A stretch of DNA of 64,000 bases from Perca fluviatilis (GCF_010015445.1 NC_053118.1:10462407-10526406); one strand, 5' to 3'; shown: positions 32,538 to 44,181, counted from the stretch's first letter. Notes: generated from the letters alone by a model not told the origin. Translations and numbers: made by a program.

Positions 32538-32569
32538 GAACACACACACACACACACACACACACACAG
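32538..32569. repeat. (CA)n microsatellite
   Basis: About 15 CA units at the edge of the LINE fragment. Confidence 0.9.
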
Positions 32570-34190
32570 CACATTATAATGTACACACTGAGTGTACCTA
32601 CAGTAATATTACTGTATTATTTCAGTGAGAAATAATGTTAAGGGTGTTAAGGTCCCTGTAGCTAACCAGGTGCCATAGGAATTATGGGATATAAGAAGGG
32701 ATAAAAAAAAATTGATTCCATAAAGCACAATACGATCATTCTAAACTTCTTATTGAGTCCTACAGGCACGCTGTTACCCTGTTATAGGACTATTACAGCG
32801 ATAGAAGGAGGATATCACTCTTCAGTGCAATATTGTGATGATGTGTCATTTCATTTCGCGGCTCCTAAATGCTACAGCATGACTTGGAACCATGAGAGAC
32901 ATGACAGCAGTCTGGTTGCACTGTTTTTCTGCACTCTGCAATTTATTCAGGCCGTTCTCATGAACCATTCGTACATATATCTACGAAAAGTAAAGCGCTG
33001 TTATCCGTACACTGTAAACACAGATTTAGTTGTAATAAACTTTTTAGTGGTCACTACACTTTAATGGTTTTTAAAAAAAACATATTCCTTACTAAATCAC
33101 ATTTCAAACAGGAGAGACTTCGTTGCAGATATGCAAAGGTTTATTTTACATATGCATAATAAAATGTACTGTGAGTCTTTGGAGTTTAGACTAAAATATT
33201 TTTTTATAAAGGGGTAGAGAAACCGGACATATCCCCCCCGATGGAGTCTAGACACTGGTGGTGGTGGTGAAGGAGCCCGAAGACCAAACCGAAGGGGTCG
33301 ACGGAGCGGTCTGCCGGAGGAAGACCCAGGGTGCCTCGGGTGATGGTGACTGGAGGGGGAAGAGGAGGAGGAGGGTTGCACGCTTTGCCTGAAATAACAA
33401 CTGACCGAATCAGGGAGAGAAACAGATTTAAAGCAGGGATGTAATGCTGTGATTGGCTCGTGATATTCATGGCCAATTCTGATTGGTTTAACTGAAAAGT
33501 TAAAAACACCTCTAAACAGCTGATTTGTTTTAGGAAGGGAGAGCGGTGATTGAAGGTATTTCAAGTAAGTAAGGTAAGTCTTCCTGAAAGAATTTACGCT
33601 GAACTCCATTAGTTGTTTGTAATAATCAGCTTAAGTATGCAGTGTACAGATCTTATTAAGCAGAGATAATTAAGGATGTTAAGTTTCTGTATGGGAGGGT
33701 CAGGGTAATTTGAATTGAAGCGATGCAAAGGCTCATGGGAAAAAATATACATTCTGAATGGTATCTGTCTTAGTTAAAGTGTGTTTTAATAATGTTCTGT
33801 TAATGTTTTGGGTGTACATTTATGCTATCTTGGTTTACATTTTGAATGGTTGATTTAGTGTTCATGTTTATTTACATTTATTTATGTACCATGACTGAGA
33901 CCCAGGTGGGGATTGATGGGGTCTGGGTAGTGACAACGTATTCAGTGGCACATACACATATTGGAAACAAGTACCTTTGTTTGCTGAGTGAAACTCTCCA
34001 TGTAATGTGCAATATTTTGGGAAGTTGCAATGTGTTTTGTGTACTGTTTACCTCTTTAGTTATTTTGGAACAAATGTATCTGTTATGTTTTTCTTAAAGT
34101 TATACTGTTATAAAGGAAAAACAATATTTAGAACAGATTATTTCTTTAGAATTGATAAGTAGTAATGATTAGTATTTGGTATGTGGCTAT
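32570..34190. other. Intergenic with a GC-rich block
   Basis: No gene is recognised. At 33221-33395 a purine/GC-rich block (GGTGGTGGTGGTGAAGG, GGGGTCGACGGAGCGGTC) stands out from AT-rich surroundings and could be part of a retroelement leader or an old repeat. Frames across it are proline-rich low complexity on the minus strand. Confidence 0.4.
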
Positions 34191-34424
34191 AGAACTTTTT
34201 CACGGCAGACATGTTGACATGTCATAGTAGGAAAAGCACAGGTGTATTCAAAACCATTAATGATGGCTGCATTCCACTTAGGAGAGGCCCTGGTATTGTG
34301 CATGCTGACTCAGTGAACTAGCTTACTGGGACACTTGATGAAATGGAGCCATCTTTAAGGTTATCACTTTCAGCTGTGCTTTTCCTACTATGAGAAGTCA
34401 AAATGTCTGCTGTGAAAAAGGTCC
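34191..34424. mobile_element. Short TIR element (GAACTTTTTCACGGCAGACA ends)
   Basis: Inverted arms of about 50 bp: left AACTTTTTCACGGCAGACATG with TCATAGTAGGAAAAGCACAG, right its inverse CTGTGCTTTTCCTACTATGA with GTCTGCTGTGAAAAAGGTCC. The element is 234 bp and non-coding. Its right end directly joins the split MITE that follows. Confidence 0.7.
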
Positions 34425-35047
34425 ATAGTGCATAGTTTATAGTAATGACAACAAAACCTTCGGAGCATCCACAAGATACAAGCCTTCCGCGATCGCCAAC
34501 CGCCCCCACCCCTCCCCCATGCAGTTAGTAGGACACAGAGGATTATAAAAACATGATGGACTCTTCAGAAGAGGTAATCATCTTCGCTCGATTTTCGCCG
34601 AACGACACCAGTTTCTGAACATAGCCATACTGAGAAATAAAGAGAGAGTTGTGTGGAGCTGATAGTCTTAGTTAGTTTTGTAGCTACTCATTTGGCAATG
34701 GTACATTCATTAAAGGTCCAATTTCTCCCATCTACATTACATTACATGTCATTTAGCTGACGCTTTTATTCAAAGTGACTTACAATTAAGTGCGTTCAAC
34801 CTTGAAGGTGCAAACTCCAGACAACAAGTAGTAATTGCAAGTACATTAGCTTTAAATAGGTAATGCTACAAAGAGCCATATGAAAGTGCAGCATCAAGAT
34901 ATATATATATATCCCCCCCCCTTCCTTATCCGAGGTGTAGTCGGAAGAGATGTGTTTTTAGCCTTCGATGTACAGGTTTTTTCGGGTTTTCGTCAATAGG
35001 GAGCTCATTCCACCATTTAGGAGCCAGGACAGCAAACAGTCGTGATT

Positions 35048-36255
35048 TCATTGAGTGATTAGTTCTCCCTCACTGTGAGGGGGCAGCAAGCAGGTTGGCT
35101 GATGCAGAGCGGAGTGGGCGGTTGGGGTATAGGGTTTGACCATGTCCTGGATGTATGCTGGGGCCGATCCGTTCGTGGCCCTGTATGCAAGTACCAGTGT
35201 CTTGAAGCGGATGCGGGCAGCAACTGGTAACCAGTGAAGAGAGCGGAGGAGCGGTGTAGTGTGAGAGAACTTGGGGAGGTTGAAGACAACTCGAGCTGCT
35301 GCGTTCTGAATGAGCTGCAGGGGCCGGACGGCACAAGCAGGCAGGCCAATCAGCAGGGAGTTGCAGTAGTCTAGACGTGAGATGACTAGAGCCTGAACCA
35401 GAACCTGAGCCACCTTCTGTGTTAGAAGGGGACGTATTCTTCTGATGTTATGCAGCATGTATCTACACGATCGGTTAGTTGCAGCGATGTTGGCAGTGAA
35501 GGTTATTTGGTCGTCAAGTGTCACACCCAGCTTTCTAGCAGTCTGGGTGGGGACTACCACAGAGTTGTCAATTGTTATAGTCAGGTCTTGGGTAGGAGAG
35601 CCTTTCCCTGGAAGGAAAAGGAGCTCAGTCTTGTCAAGGTTGAGTTTCAGATGGTGTGTGGACATCCAAGAAGAGATATCAGTCAGACAGGCCGAGATAC
35701 GTGCTGCTACCTGAGTTTCAGACTCCGGAAAGGAGAGAATTAGTTGGGTGTCATCTGCGTAGCTGTGATAAGAAAAGCTGTGCGACTGAATGACAGACCC
35801 GAGAGAGTTGGTGTACAGAAAGAAGAGGAGGGGACCCAGGACTGATCCCCGAGGAACCCCAGTTTTGAGTGGGCAAGGTTCTGAGGTAGATCCTCTCCAA
35901 GTTACCCGGTAGGTTCGGTCTGCCAGGTAAGATTTGAGCAAAGAGAGCGCAGAGCCTGAGACACCCAGATCCTGGAGTGTCGAAATGAAGACCAGGTGGT
36001 TCACTGTTTCAAATGCAGCAGAAAGGTCCAGAAGGATGACGACGGAGGAGAGAGAGGCTGCTCTAGCGATGTGAAGCTGCTCAGTGACAGAAAGGAGGGC
36101 AGTTTCTGTTGAGTGGCCAGCCTTGAGGCCAGACTGGTGGGGATCAAGAAGGTTGTTCTGGTGGAGATAGGTAGAGAGTTGATTATAAATGGCACACTCA
36201 AGAGTTTTGGAAAGAAATGGAAGAAGGTAGACGGGTCTGTAGTTATTTACTTCAG
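35048..36255 (-). pseudogene. L2 LINE ORF: reverse transcriptase domain
   Basis: Continues from the endonuclease frame after one frameshift: KTLECAIYNQLSTYLHQNNL, HQSGLKAGHSTETALL, VVILLDLSAAFETV, GVPRGSVLGPLLF, and an intact YADDTQLI catalytic box. Then come LNLDKTELLFLPG, RKLGVTLDD (thumb), VLVQALVISRLDYCNSLL and LHWLPVAARIRFKTLVLAYR. Near 35100 another frameshift truncates the last 60 or so residues. The catalytic Asp pair is present, so the damage is small and recent. Confidence 0.9.
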
Positions 36256-37830
36256 AGGAGTTGGTTTTTTGAGTAGTGGAGTCACTCTTGCCTCTTTGAG
36301 GGCGTCAGGGAAACAGCCAGTTGACAAGGAGATGTTAATGAGATGAGTGAGGAAAGGAAGAAGGTCAGGAGCAATAGACTGGAGAAGTAGAGAAGGGATA
36401 GGTTCAAGGGGGCAGGTGGTTGTGCGGGCAGAGGTAATCAAAGTAAGAATTTGATTTGGAGATAGAGGGGTAAAAGAGGAAATAGTACTGGGTGTGATAG
36501 ATGGTAAGGTGATTTCAGGAAGTGTGGTGGAGAATGAAGAGTGTATGTCATCTATCTTTTTTACATAGTAGTTGACAAAGTGGGTTGGTAGAAGGGAGGA
36601 GGGAGGAGGTGGACTGGAGGAATCTAGGAGGTTAGAGATGATGGAAAAAAGTTTTTTGGGGTTGGAGAAAGAAGATTCAATTTTGGTTTGATAAAAAGAG
36701 CTTTTTGCTGCTGAAATATAGGCAGCGAAGGGGGAAAGAAGAGACTGATAGGTAAGCAGATCATCTTGGTGTTTAGATTTCCGCCATTTCCTTTCCGCTG
36801 CCCGTATAGCTGATCTTTCAGCACGCACTGAGTCAGATAACCACGGAGCTGGGGAGGACTTGCGAGCCTGCCGTGAAGTAAGAGGGCAGAGAGAGTCAAG
36901 GGAGGAGGATAGAGTAGAGAGTAGAGTGTCTGCGGCAGCGTTGGGAGGCATGAGTAAGAAAGAGTCAGATGGAGGGAGGGTTGATAAAGTACATGACGCC
37001 AGAGAAGAAGGCGAGAGTGAACGAATATTATGACGGACAGGTATAGTGTCTCTTGAGATATGGTTGTGAGCTTGGGAGAGTGGCAGAGAGAAAGAGATGA
37101 AGAAATGGTCTGAGGTATTGAGTGGAGTAACAGTGAGGTTGGTTGTAGAGCAGTTTCTGGTGAATATGAGATCTAGGTGGTTGCCAGCTTTGTGAGTGGG
37201 TGGGGAAGGCGAGAGTGAGAGGGCAAAAGAAGAGAGAAAGCGTAGAAAGGCAGCTGACTTCTCTGTGTGGATGTTGAAGTCGCCCAGAAGTACCAGCAGA
37301 GGGCCAGTTTCAGGGATGTTTGAAAGAAGGACATCCAGCTCCTCCAAAAACTCTCCCAGAGGACCTAGTGGGCGGTAGATAACAACAATGAGTAGTTGTA
37401 CCGGATGCGTTATGGTAACAGCATGAAGTTCAAAAGAGAGTGGAGTGAACTGTGGCAGTGGGTAGAGAGAAAATCTCCACTTGGGGTTAATCAGTAGGCC
37501 TGTACCCCCGCCTCTACCAGTAGGTCTGGGTGTGTGGGTGAAAGAGTAGACAGAAGAGAGAGCAGCAGAGGTGGATGTGTTAGTCGGTGTAATCCAGGTC
37601 TCAGTGAGAGCAAGGAAGTCAAGAGATTGTAGGCTGGCAAAGCCAGAGATAAACTCAGTCTTGCGAGTGGCAGACTGGCAGTTCCACAGGCCACCTGCGA
37701 CAAGGTGTTGAGTGTGTGTGGAGCGGGTGGGATAGGTAAGAGAGGTCGGGTTGCGGAAATGTTGCAAAGTTATGCGAGGTTTGTAGTATCTCCGAGAGGA
37801 TACACGGACAGGAATGGAGAAGCAGCACAT
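36247..37830 (-). pseudogene. L2 LINE ORF: apurinic-like endonuclease and linker
   Basis: The 527-residue open frame from ATG contains the exonuclease-endonuclease-phosphatase fold motifs: LTETW (Glu77), VIYRP (Tyr152), GDFNIH (Asp184, Asn186), NHLDLIF (Asp220) and SDHFF (His242). In non-LTR elements this domain nicks the target DNA. It is followed by an arginine-rich linker (RAERSAIRAAERKWRKS) and the start of the RT domain (ITSARTTTCPLEPIPS, ARVTPLLKKP). It ends early because a small deletion near 36255 shifts the frame; SEVNNYRPVYLLPF continues in another frame. Confidence 0.85.
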
Positions 37831-38898
37831 TTCCGGATAAAGACACCGAGCAGTTTAAGAAAGATATTAGATATCAGGAAGATATCAAGCCCACTTAACT
37901 TCCCAGTTAGCCTCCCACGAAAACTCCCGCGTAGACTCCTTTGTCTTTGTCCTCCGAGTCTTCATCCGATGAGGCTGCCGCTGAGGCTGCCACTGAAGCT
38001 GCCGCTTTACGCAAATGCCAATATTAACTACAAGGAGGTGATTGGTGTTGGCTGCAGGTGAGGAGGCCCCACCCAGCTAATCAGTCAACAAATCACCTGG
38101 ACAGTCGTTAAACTACACTCCCAGCTACACACTTCACACTTAGCTAGATTGAAACTAAGCAGTTTCAGTCACTTTAAGTAAAACCACTAAATTCTTGCCA
38201 AAAAACACAGCAAATCCAGCAAACACACACAGCAGAAGTAGAAAAAGCAGCAGAACCCAAGCAAAGTCCGTACTTATCTTAATATCTAGCTGTCTGTAGT
38301 AAATTTCCTCAGAAGTCAAATGCACACTTTGAGATCATATGTCGCGATCAACTCTCTCGCACCATGCAGTTCAAAGTACGTACTACAGCTACAGTAGCCT
38401 TCACGCTTCAAAAAGCCGGTCTCTTGCTCTTTTCAATATTCTTATTCTTTTTCTGGGCGAAGAAGAAGACTCCTGTTCCTGAAATTTGGATTTTGAATAC
38501 GTGTAATCATCCGTGTTTTCCTTCTTCAAACTTGCCGGGACCGGGAAGCGACGATACCCATTAGCAGCACCTGTGAGTTTATCATGTGACAGCGAAAATG
38601 TGAAAGGCGGAGAAGTACGTCCTGTATGTCCCTTACCGGCTAACGTATTTCAAGATGGCGCATAAAATATGGAGCGTCTACCCCAGTTCATGCGAATGAA
38701 ATGTAACATTTCAAGCCAAAAGGAAATACTTGGAATTGATGCTGGTGGTAAATATTCATGAAAAATGTTTGTGAACGCCAATTTTGATAATGAACAACTA
38801 AACACGTTACACACTGGACCTTCAATATAAAAAAAAAGTTACGCACTAAAGCTTTAACTTGATTTGTCTACTGCATCAACTTACCGCTCTGTGTTGCA

Positions 38899-39783
38899 GT
38901 GTTTCTCAGTCACTTTGGTACATTTCTCAGAGCACAATTGACGCTCTCAAAACTGCTTGTTCAACCTTCAAATGATCTAGTCACTTGTGCACAAGATAAA
39001 ATCAATTTATCATTATTTTGCTCAAATTGCAATTGATTTTATACATGCATGAAATTGATCATGTACAACTGTCTGCTGTTTTTTTACATGATCAATTGCT
39101 TATGTCTTGTTGATCAAAATATAATACACTAGACAGTCTGTTGAATTGTCTTACCCCACAAGACATCTAGACATAGGTTCATTGAATATGTCTTTAAATG
39201 CAAAACGGTTGAACATATTGTCATAATCATTTCAACCTTTTCTATGTTGACATAGAATGTTTTTTCTTTGTGCTATAAAATAGTTGCATGTTTTTCTTTC
39301 TGAATCGCAATGACAGTGTAATTTCTTGAAAAACAAAAAATAAAAGCATAATCCTGTGAATCCTGTCCAATCTCTTGCAATCCTAATCTCACATAAAGGA
39401 ATGTGTGACTTTGTACTGTTGAAATGTATGAATTCCATGAAGAAAAGTGCAGCCTTGTGCATTTTCAATCATCGTCATCAAAAATGTAGCCATAGTGTAC
39501 ATCAGAAAATACCTAAAGATTACAATTTCATGTTGACCACACAACGAAGCTTTTTGACAAAACTAAGCATCTTCTTTGCCAACAATGACACAAGGACTTG
39601 ACATTCTGATGGCACTGACATGTCCGTTGACATAAAGATTTATTTTTGAGGAATAGACTGGAGTTTTTGAGCTAAAGTTATGTTGTGGTGCTGTTTGTAA
39701 TAATTGTTTTGAGAAAATGACTTACTGGTTTGCAAATGTTAAAAATGATTGGAGAAATGTACCAAAGCGACTGAGAAAAACTA
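38899..39783. mobile_element. Non-autonomous relative of the IS630-Tc1-mariner element at 45855
   Basis: The left terminus CAGTGTTTCTCAGTCACTTTGG and right CCAAAGCGACTGAGAAAAACT are inverses shared with 45855-48498. Internal segments GTGCAGCCTTGTGCATTTTC and ATCCTGTCCAATCTCTTGCA also match the right flank of the larger copy (48105-48215). No transposase ORF remains. Confidence 0.75.
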
Positions 39784-40117
39784 CAACTTGACCTGTTAAG
39801 TTTCACCTTGTGTAAAAACATAGACGGTCTAAGGCAAGAGGTTTTCATGCAAATTTCTAGTAAAATCAACTAATAACAGTGTATGCATTCAATGTATTTT
39901 TTTTGCAGTATGCGCCACATTGACTGCAGCTGTATGACAACGCTCTGGATCGCGATCGCATACGGAGGAAGTCCGGATGGATGGGTGCGTCATAACATAC
40001 GGCACTTTCAACCTGGGGAGCGAAGTTTGCGTCCCGTGGCATACACAACATTTCCACCAGGAACAGCATGTTTGTGTTTTGTCTTAATCCAAACCACAAT
40101 CTTTTTTCTAATCTTAA

Positions 40118-40220
40118 AGGAATACACCACCATTTGTTGAAATAGGGTTATTCAACGTCTCCTCTATATTTATATAGGTAGGCAAACGCATTTTTGTCTC
40201 AGTGCATGCATTGTCTTGGG
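40118..40220. mobile_element. Truncated TTAA MITE (AGGAATACACC type)
   Basis: TTAA (40114-40117) then AGGAATACACCACC and GAAATAGGGTTATTCAACG, matching the inverse of the right half of 24591-24999. It stops near 40220, where a foldback element begins. Confidence 0.7.
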
Positions 40221-40225
40221 TCAAC

Positions 40226-40367
40226 ACGGTCTCACGGCAGTTCGTGAAATGGTCACGTTATTTTTAATCTATTGATTCGTGTTCACAGGGACGAGTAAAA
40301 CGTCCCCGTGAACATGAATCAATAGATTAAATAACGTGACCATTTCACGAACTGCCGTGAGACTGGG
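40226..40367. mobile_element. Foldback MITE (perfect-type hairpin)
   Basis: Two inverted arms of about 65 bp separated by a loop of about 13 bp: GGTCTCACGGCAGTTCGTGA and GTCACGTTATTTTTAATC on the left, and the inverses on the right. The ends resemble those of 5756-6633. A transcript across this would fold into a long hairpin. Confidence 0.8.
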
Positions 40368-40547
40368 TTGATTGGGTGGAAGTAGGCTACAGCCGAAGCA
40401 CTGCTTTAACTAGCACTTTAACTAGCCTTTTTAGTACCTAAATTTAACTGTTGGCGCCCCATGATGATCACTTTTTGTCAGCTGAACTCAACTGTAATGT
40501 CCGCTGAAACGGACGACGGTGCTTCATAGCTGGCTCCCAGTAACCTT

Positions 40548-40814
40548 TTTTCTCTCTTTCTCATGGGCGGGCCACATTTTCTGGGCAGGCAAAGCAGAGA
40601 AAGGGGAGGTAACCTTGCTCCTTTTGACCTCATAAGGAGAAGATTCCAGATCGGCCCATCTGAGCTTTCATTTTCTCAAAGGCAGAGCAGGATACCCAGG
40701 GCTCGGTTTACACCTATCACCATTTCTAGCCACTGGGGGACCATAGGCAGGCTAAGGGAAGTCATATTAATGTTAAAAAACCTCATAAAGTGAAATTTTC
40801 ATGCCATGGGACCT
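40548..40814. mobile_element. Partial GGTCCCATGG-type MITE, inverted copy
   Basis: Reverse complement of 10236-10500, ending GCCATGGGACCT at 40814 with TTAA (40815-40818). The other end is missing after the CTCATGGGCGGGCC block. Chance frames such as the one at 40563-40793 are shared between the copies because the DNA is. Confidence 0.75.
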
Positions 40815-40821
40815 TTAACCG

Positions 40822-40939
40822 ACATTGTGACCGGTTGTCATGTGACCAGCCGGCGGTCGCCCAATATCGTAGGATATCTTACGAATGGGTGTGCATACGT
40901 TTTCGTACGATATCATACAAACCCGTTCATGAGAATGAG
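40822..40939. repeat. Dispersed repeat shared with 7655-7850, cut by the hAT
   Basis: Inverse of the 7655-7850 repeat, containing TTTTCGTACGATATCATACA and CCCGTTCATGAGAATGAG. The hAT element at 40940 interrupts it; the sequence resumes after the target duplication at 42351. Confidence 0.5.
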
Positions 40940-41553
40940 CAGAGGTGGGTAGTAACGAGTTACATTTACTCCGTTACATTTACTTGAGTAAGTTTTTGAA
41001 AAAATTATACTTCTAGGAGTAGTTTTAAATCACTATACTTTTTACTTTTACTTGAGTAGATTTGTGAAGAAGAAACTGTACTCTTACTCCGCTACATTGG
41101 GCTACAATGAGCTCGTTACTTTTCTTTTTACCTCTTTGGTAATCTACGCGTCATTGTTTGTATTCCCCCCGCGTATGCCTCATTTTAATGTTTTATTTTG
41201 AAAGAGAGAGAGAGAGAGAGAGAGATATCATGATATTATCAATATCACTTCCCCATCAGTCAGGACCAAGATCTGACCATAATTACATTTGTGCTTTCCA
41301 AAAACTGCCGTAATTAGCCTATTATTTCAGTTGCAATCCTGCCAGTGGAAGCGATCGTGAGTGCAAATAAAAAATATAAAAAACATAATTCAAACCGCTG
41401 TGCGCATTGGCTCAAGAAGCAGAGAAATAGCCGATATGTAATTCCCATTCAAATCTATATATTTCATAAATATACCCATCAGGGAATGTTTACGCCGTTG
41501 TCGGTCTCTAAATGTTTTAACTTATTATGAGCGCACTCTTCCCCCGTCTCTCA

Positions 41554-41608
<55 letters not shown>

Positions 41609-42342
41609 CACCGAGCCGCTTCTATACGATCTGCCGTCAGTCGAGTAATGCCTAATTGTATTGGTCAGTAGGCGGTGCTTTTACACCGGTTGATCTCTGC
41701 TCTCCAACATAACCTGCTCCCGACCAGGTTAGGCGTCCAGCATGAGTTACCACGGCGATTGAACCCGGTATCAAGTGATCCACCTTAGTGATAAAGAAAA
41801 CCCTGGGTTGAACCTGAAGTTAGCTCGTTAACCCCAAATCTTGCTTCATAGTACAGGCATCTGGCCTCATAATGAAAGCATGTTTACCTTAGTAAAAGTG
41901 CCAAACAGCAGCTCCATTACCTTGTTCTAGTTCTGCCTGCAGAGCCTGGTAAAAAAAAGTAGGTTTGGAAATTTAAAACTTATTTATTTTTATGTATTAT
42001 TATTTTATGGATTTTATTTTTTAAGTACTTGAATTTACCTGGATTATTTTAATGTAAGCTATTTTGTAATTCATTTTTATTTATTTTATTGATTGGATGA
42101 ACTATAATTTGCCTAAAGATGATTATTTAGTATTTTTGTCCGTCTGATTGAATGCTTATGTTAAAAAATAAATCAGATTTTACTCAACAGTTACTCAGTA
42201 CTTGAGTAGTTTTTTCACAGAGTACTTTTTTACTCTTACTCAAGTAATTATTTGGATGGCTACTTTTTACTTTTACTTGAGTCATATTATTCTGAAGTAA
42301 CAGTATTTTTACTTCAATTTTTGGCTACTCTACCCACTTCTG
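40940..42342. mobile_element. Non-autonomous hAT element with exact 8-bp target duplication
   Basis: The ends are CAGAGGTGGGTAGTAACGAG and TTGGCTACTCTACCCACTTCTG. The 8-bp AGAATGAG is present at 40932-40939 and 42343-42350, diagnostic of hAT insertion. Subterminal ACTTGAGTAA/TTACTTTTTAC motifs repeat in both orientations, a pattern typical of transposase-binding regions. Length is 1403 bp, with (GAGA)n at 41203-41225 and a long (CT)n at 41562-41606. No hAT transposase ORF is found. Confidence 0.9.
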
Positions 42343-42350
42343 AGAATGAG

Positions 42351-42862
42351 TTAATTTAGTGCTGCAGTACAGTTTGTCACTATTTAAATTAACTGACTTA
42401 CATGTGAACCATGTGTTAAATGTGTGTGTGTGTGTGTGTGTGTCTCTACCTTTGTTTCTGCGCCTACCTGTCTCGATGCCTCTGTGTTTCTGCATGTCTC
42501 TCTGGCTCGCTCTTCCTGTTGTGCATTCAGATGACTTCTCACGCCTCATTGTCAAGAAAATGAAATGAAGGCTCCCACTGTTTAGTTACATTACAACATC
42601 CCTATGTAAAAACAGAGGGGTGAGTTCATAGGCGCTATCACAACACCCATGGGTAACGTAGCAGCAGTTTCCCCTCCCTCGGGGGGTAAACGCCTGTAAC
42701 ATTAGATAGAAGAGCTGAGGGATGTGTCTGATGGAGCTGCTTCTCAGGGGAAGAGGGAGAGAAAGTCCTCTACTGTCTGCACTCATCTCCATCTGCGGCA
42801 TATCCACTGTGGAACGACCAACGTACGTGCTCATGATTCCACTGTTTGAGATTAGCACCCCC
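42351..42862. other. Intergenic with (TG)n
   Basis: A TG run at 42421-42443; otherwise no supported feature. Confidence 0.4.

Positions 42863-42892
<30 letters not shown>
42863..42892. repeat. (CA)n microsatellite
   Basis: About 13 CA units after a short C-run. Confidence 0.9.
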
Positions 42893-42895
<3 letters not shown>

Positions 42896-44181
42896 CCCCT
42901 TCCCCTTGTGTTTTAGGGCCCGTAGCCAAAATGATAAACAAACTGGCTGAGGTTTCAGGCAGCCGCTCAGCACTAGTCCAGATTAGTGTGATTGTTATTC
43001 CCAGGGAAGCTGCATGGGCTCGAGTGAAAAAGGGAAGGCGGAGGATGAATTTATTTCGATCTTAGCACAGTAAGTGATGCAGCTGGTTATATTACTGTCT
43101 ACATAACCTTCCCTGGAGGCTGGTTTAGCAATAAGAGCTTAGCAGTATGCGGGAAAAATTGACTGGAAGGAACCACAGCTCAGTTTTTATGCTACGTTGT
43201 TCGACTGTGGACAGATTAACTACAGAATGTGTGGATAAAACAGTAAAATAACCCGACTGTTAATGGCAATATTTTTAGAAGTCAGCCTTGGATTACTATG
43301 GTTTTATTACTGGCTTTTGTTAGTGCTCCTGTCACATAATCTTCAACAGATTACATCTTTGGTAAACCCCCATGATCCTCCTAAAGATTTAATATCAGTG
43401 TAGACATAAATAAACGTGGTATTCATTCATTGTCACCTCTGCATCGACCCCCTCCGTGTCTATTACGCTGAATCAGAGGAAGGTGAGGGCTAAGTGGTTC
43501 AGGAGGGAGACCGTGACAGGTCATCACTCCTCACAGCCGGCGGTCAGGAGGAAAGATTCACGCAATTTAAAGATGACATTGTGTAATCTCTGCCTGTATA
43601 ATGCATCCACCAGAGGTGACAGAAACAGGAGGCGAGCCAAGTAATTTTAGATGAACATTGATACTGTTAATGTGAATGGTTATGCTTGCTATGATTCCTT
43701 ACTGATGCAACGATATTCAATGGAGACTTACAGAAAGTGTATGGGTTTGTTACAGGTTAGGCATCCAAATCTATGTTTAGTTTGCTGGTTGTAGCTTACC
43801 AGTAAAATGTATCAAATCAAAAAAGGTACCTGTGAGTGGTATAATAATATCAAATATCTGATTATTATTTCTGATTCATTATTGCATAAGCATTTTACTG
43901 TTCATTTTGACTACTTTATTTACCGGCGCTTCTGACTATTTACTATGATTGCATACTGAAGGCATCATCATTTACGTAACGAGTGAATTTGCAGACTAGC
44001 TGTCCGAGCTAAAACGTGCAAACTTTCCCTCTGAAAGAATAAAGAGAATAAGAGTACAAGTGCAAAGTAGCAGAAAATGGAAATTCTCAGAAGAACCTCA
44101 AAATTGTACTCAAGGGTACTTTAGTAAATGGTGCTTTCCACCACAGATCAGTGATTCTGATGCAGTTCTCCTGTCCTACAA
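42893..44181. other. Intergenic, no gene recognised
   Basis: No supported gene or TE boundary. The sequence lacks obvious low complexity and is not covered by repeats I recognise. Confidence 0.4.

Larger units (their letters stand above)
34735..38325 (-). mobile_element. Near full-length L2-clade LINE, innermost layer
   Basis: The 3' end is marked on the plus strand by ACATGTCATTTAGCTGACGC followed by AAAGTGACTTACAATTAAG, a signature tail of fish L2, with a TATA run and poly-C near 34900-34920. Coding sequence runs 37830 to about 35050 and a 5' UTR-like region to about 38325. One ORF carrying endonuclease and RT is broken mainly by one frameshift. The MITE sequence on either side fixes the limits. 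It looks younger than the other LINEs here. Confidence 0.85.
34714..38821. mobile_element. TTAA-target MITE (AGGTCCA type), copy 2, middle layer
   Basis: TTAA at 34710-34713 then AGGTCCAATTTCTCCCATCT; the right end is ACACACTGGACCT at 38821 then TCAA, a one-base change from TTAA. The segment 38330-38820 matches 7990-8497 of copy 1. The left portion is only about 20 bp long because an L2 LINE inserted right after CCCATCTA. Confidence 0.75.
34425..38853. mobile_element. TTAA-target MITE (AGCTATAGTGCGTA type), copy 2, outermost of a triple nest
   Basis: The left part 34425-34709 matches 16492-16835. The right terminus AGTTACGCACTAAAGCT at 38853 with TTAA (38854-38857) matches the family end. 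Between them sit the next element (34714-38821) and a LINE inside that. The first few terminal bases on the left were lost where the 34191-34424 element abuts. Without the nested insertions it would be about 330 bp. Confidence 0.75.

Noticed and set aside
33097..33609. 170-codon minus-strand proline/histidine-rich frame
   Set aside because: It arises from a GC-rich low-complexity block and does not resemble a known protein.
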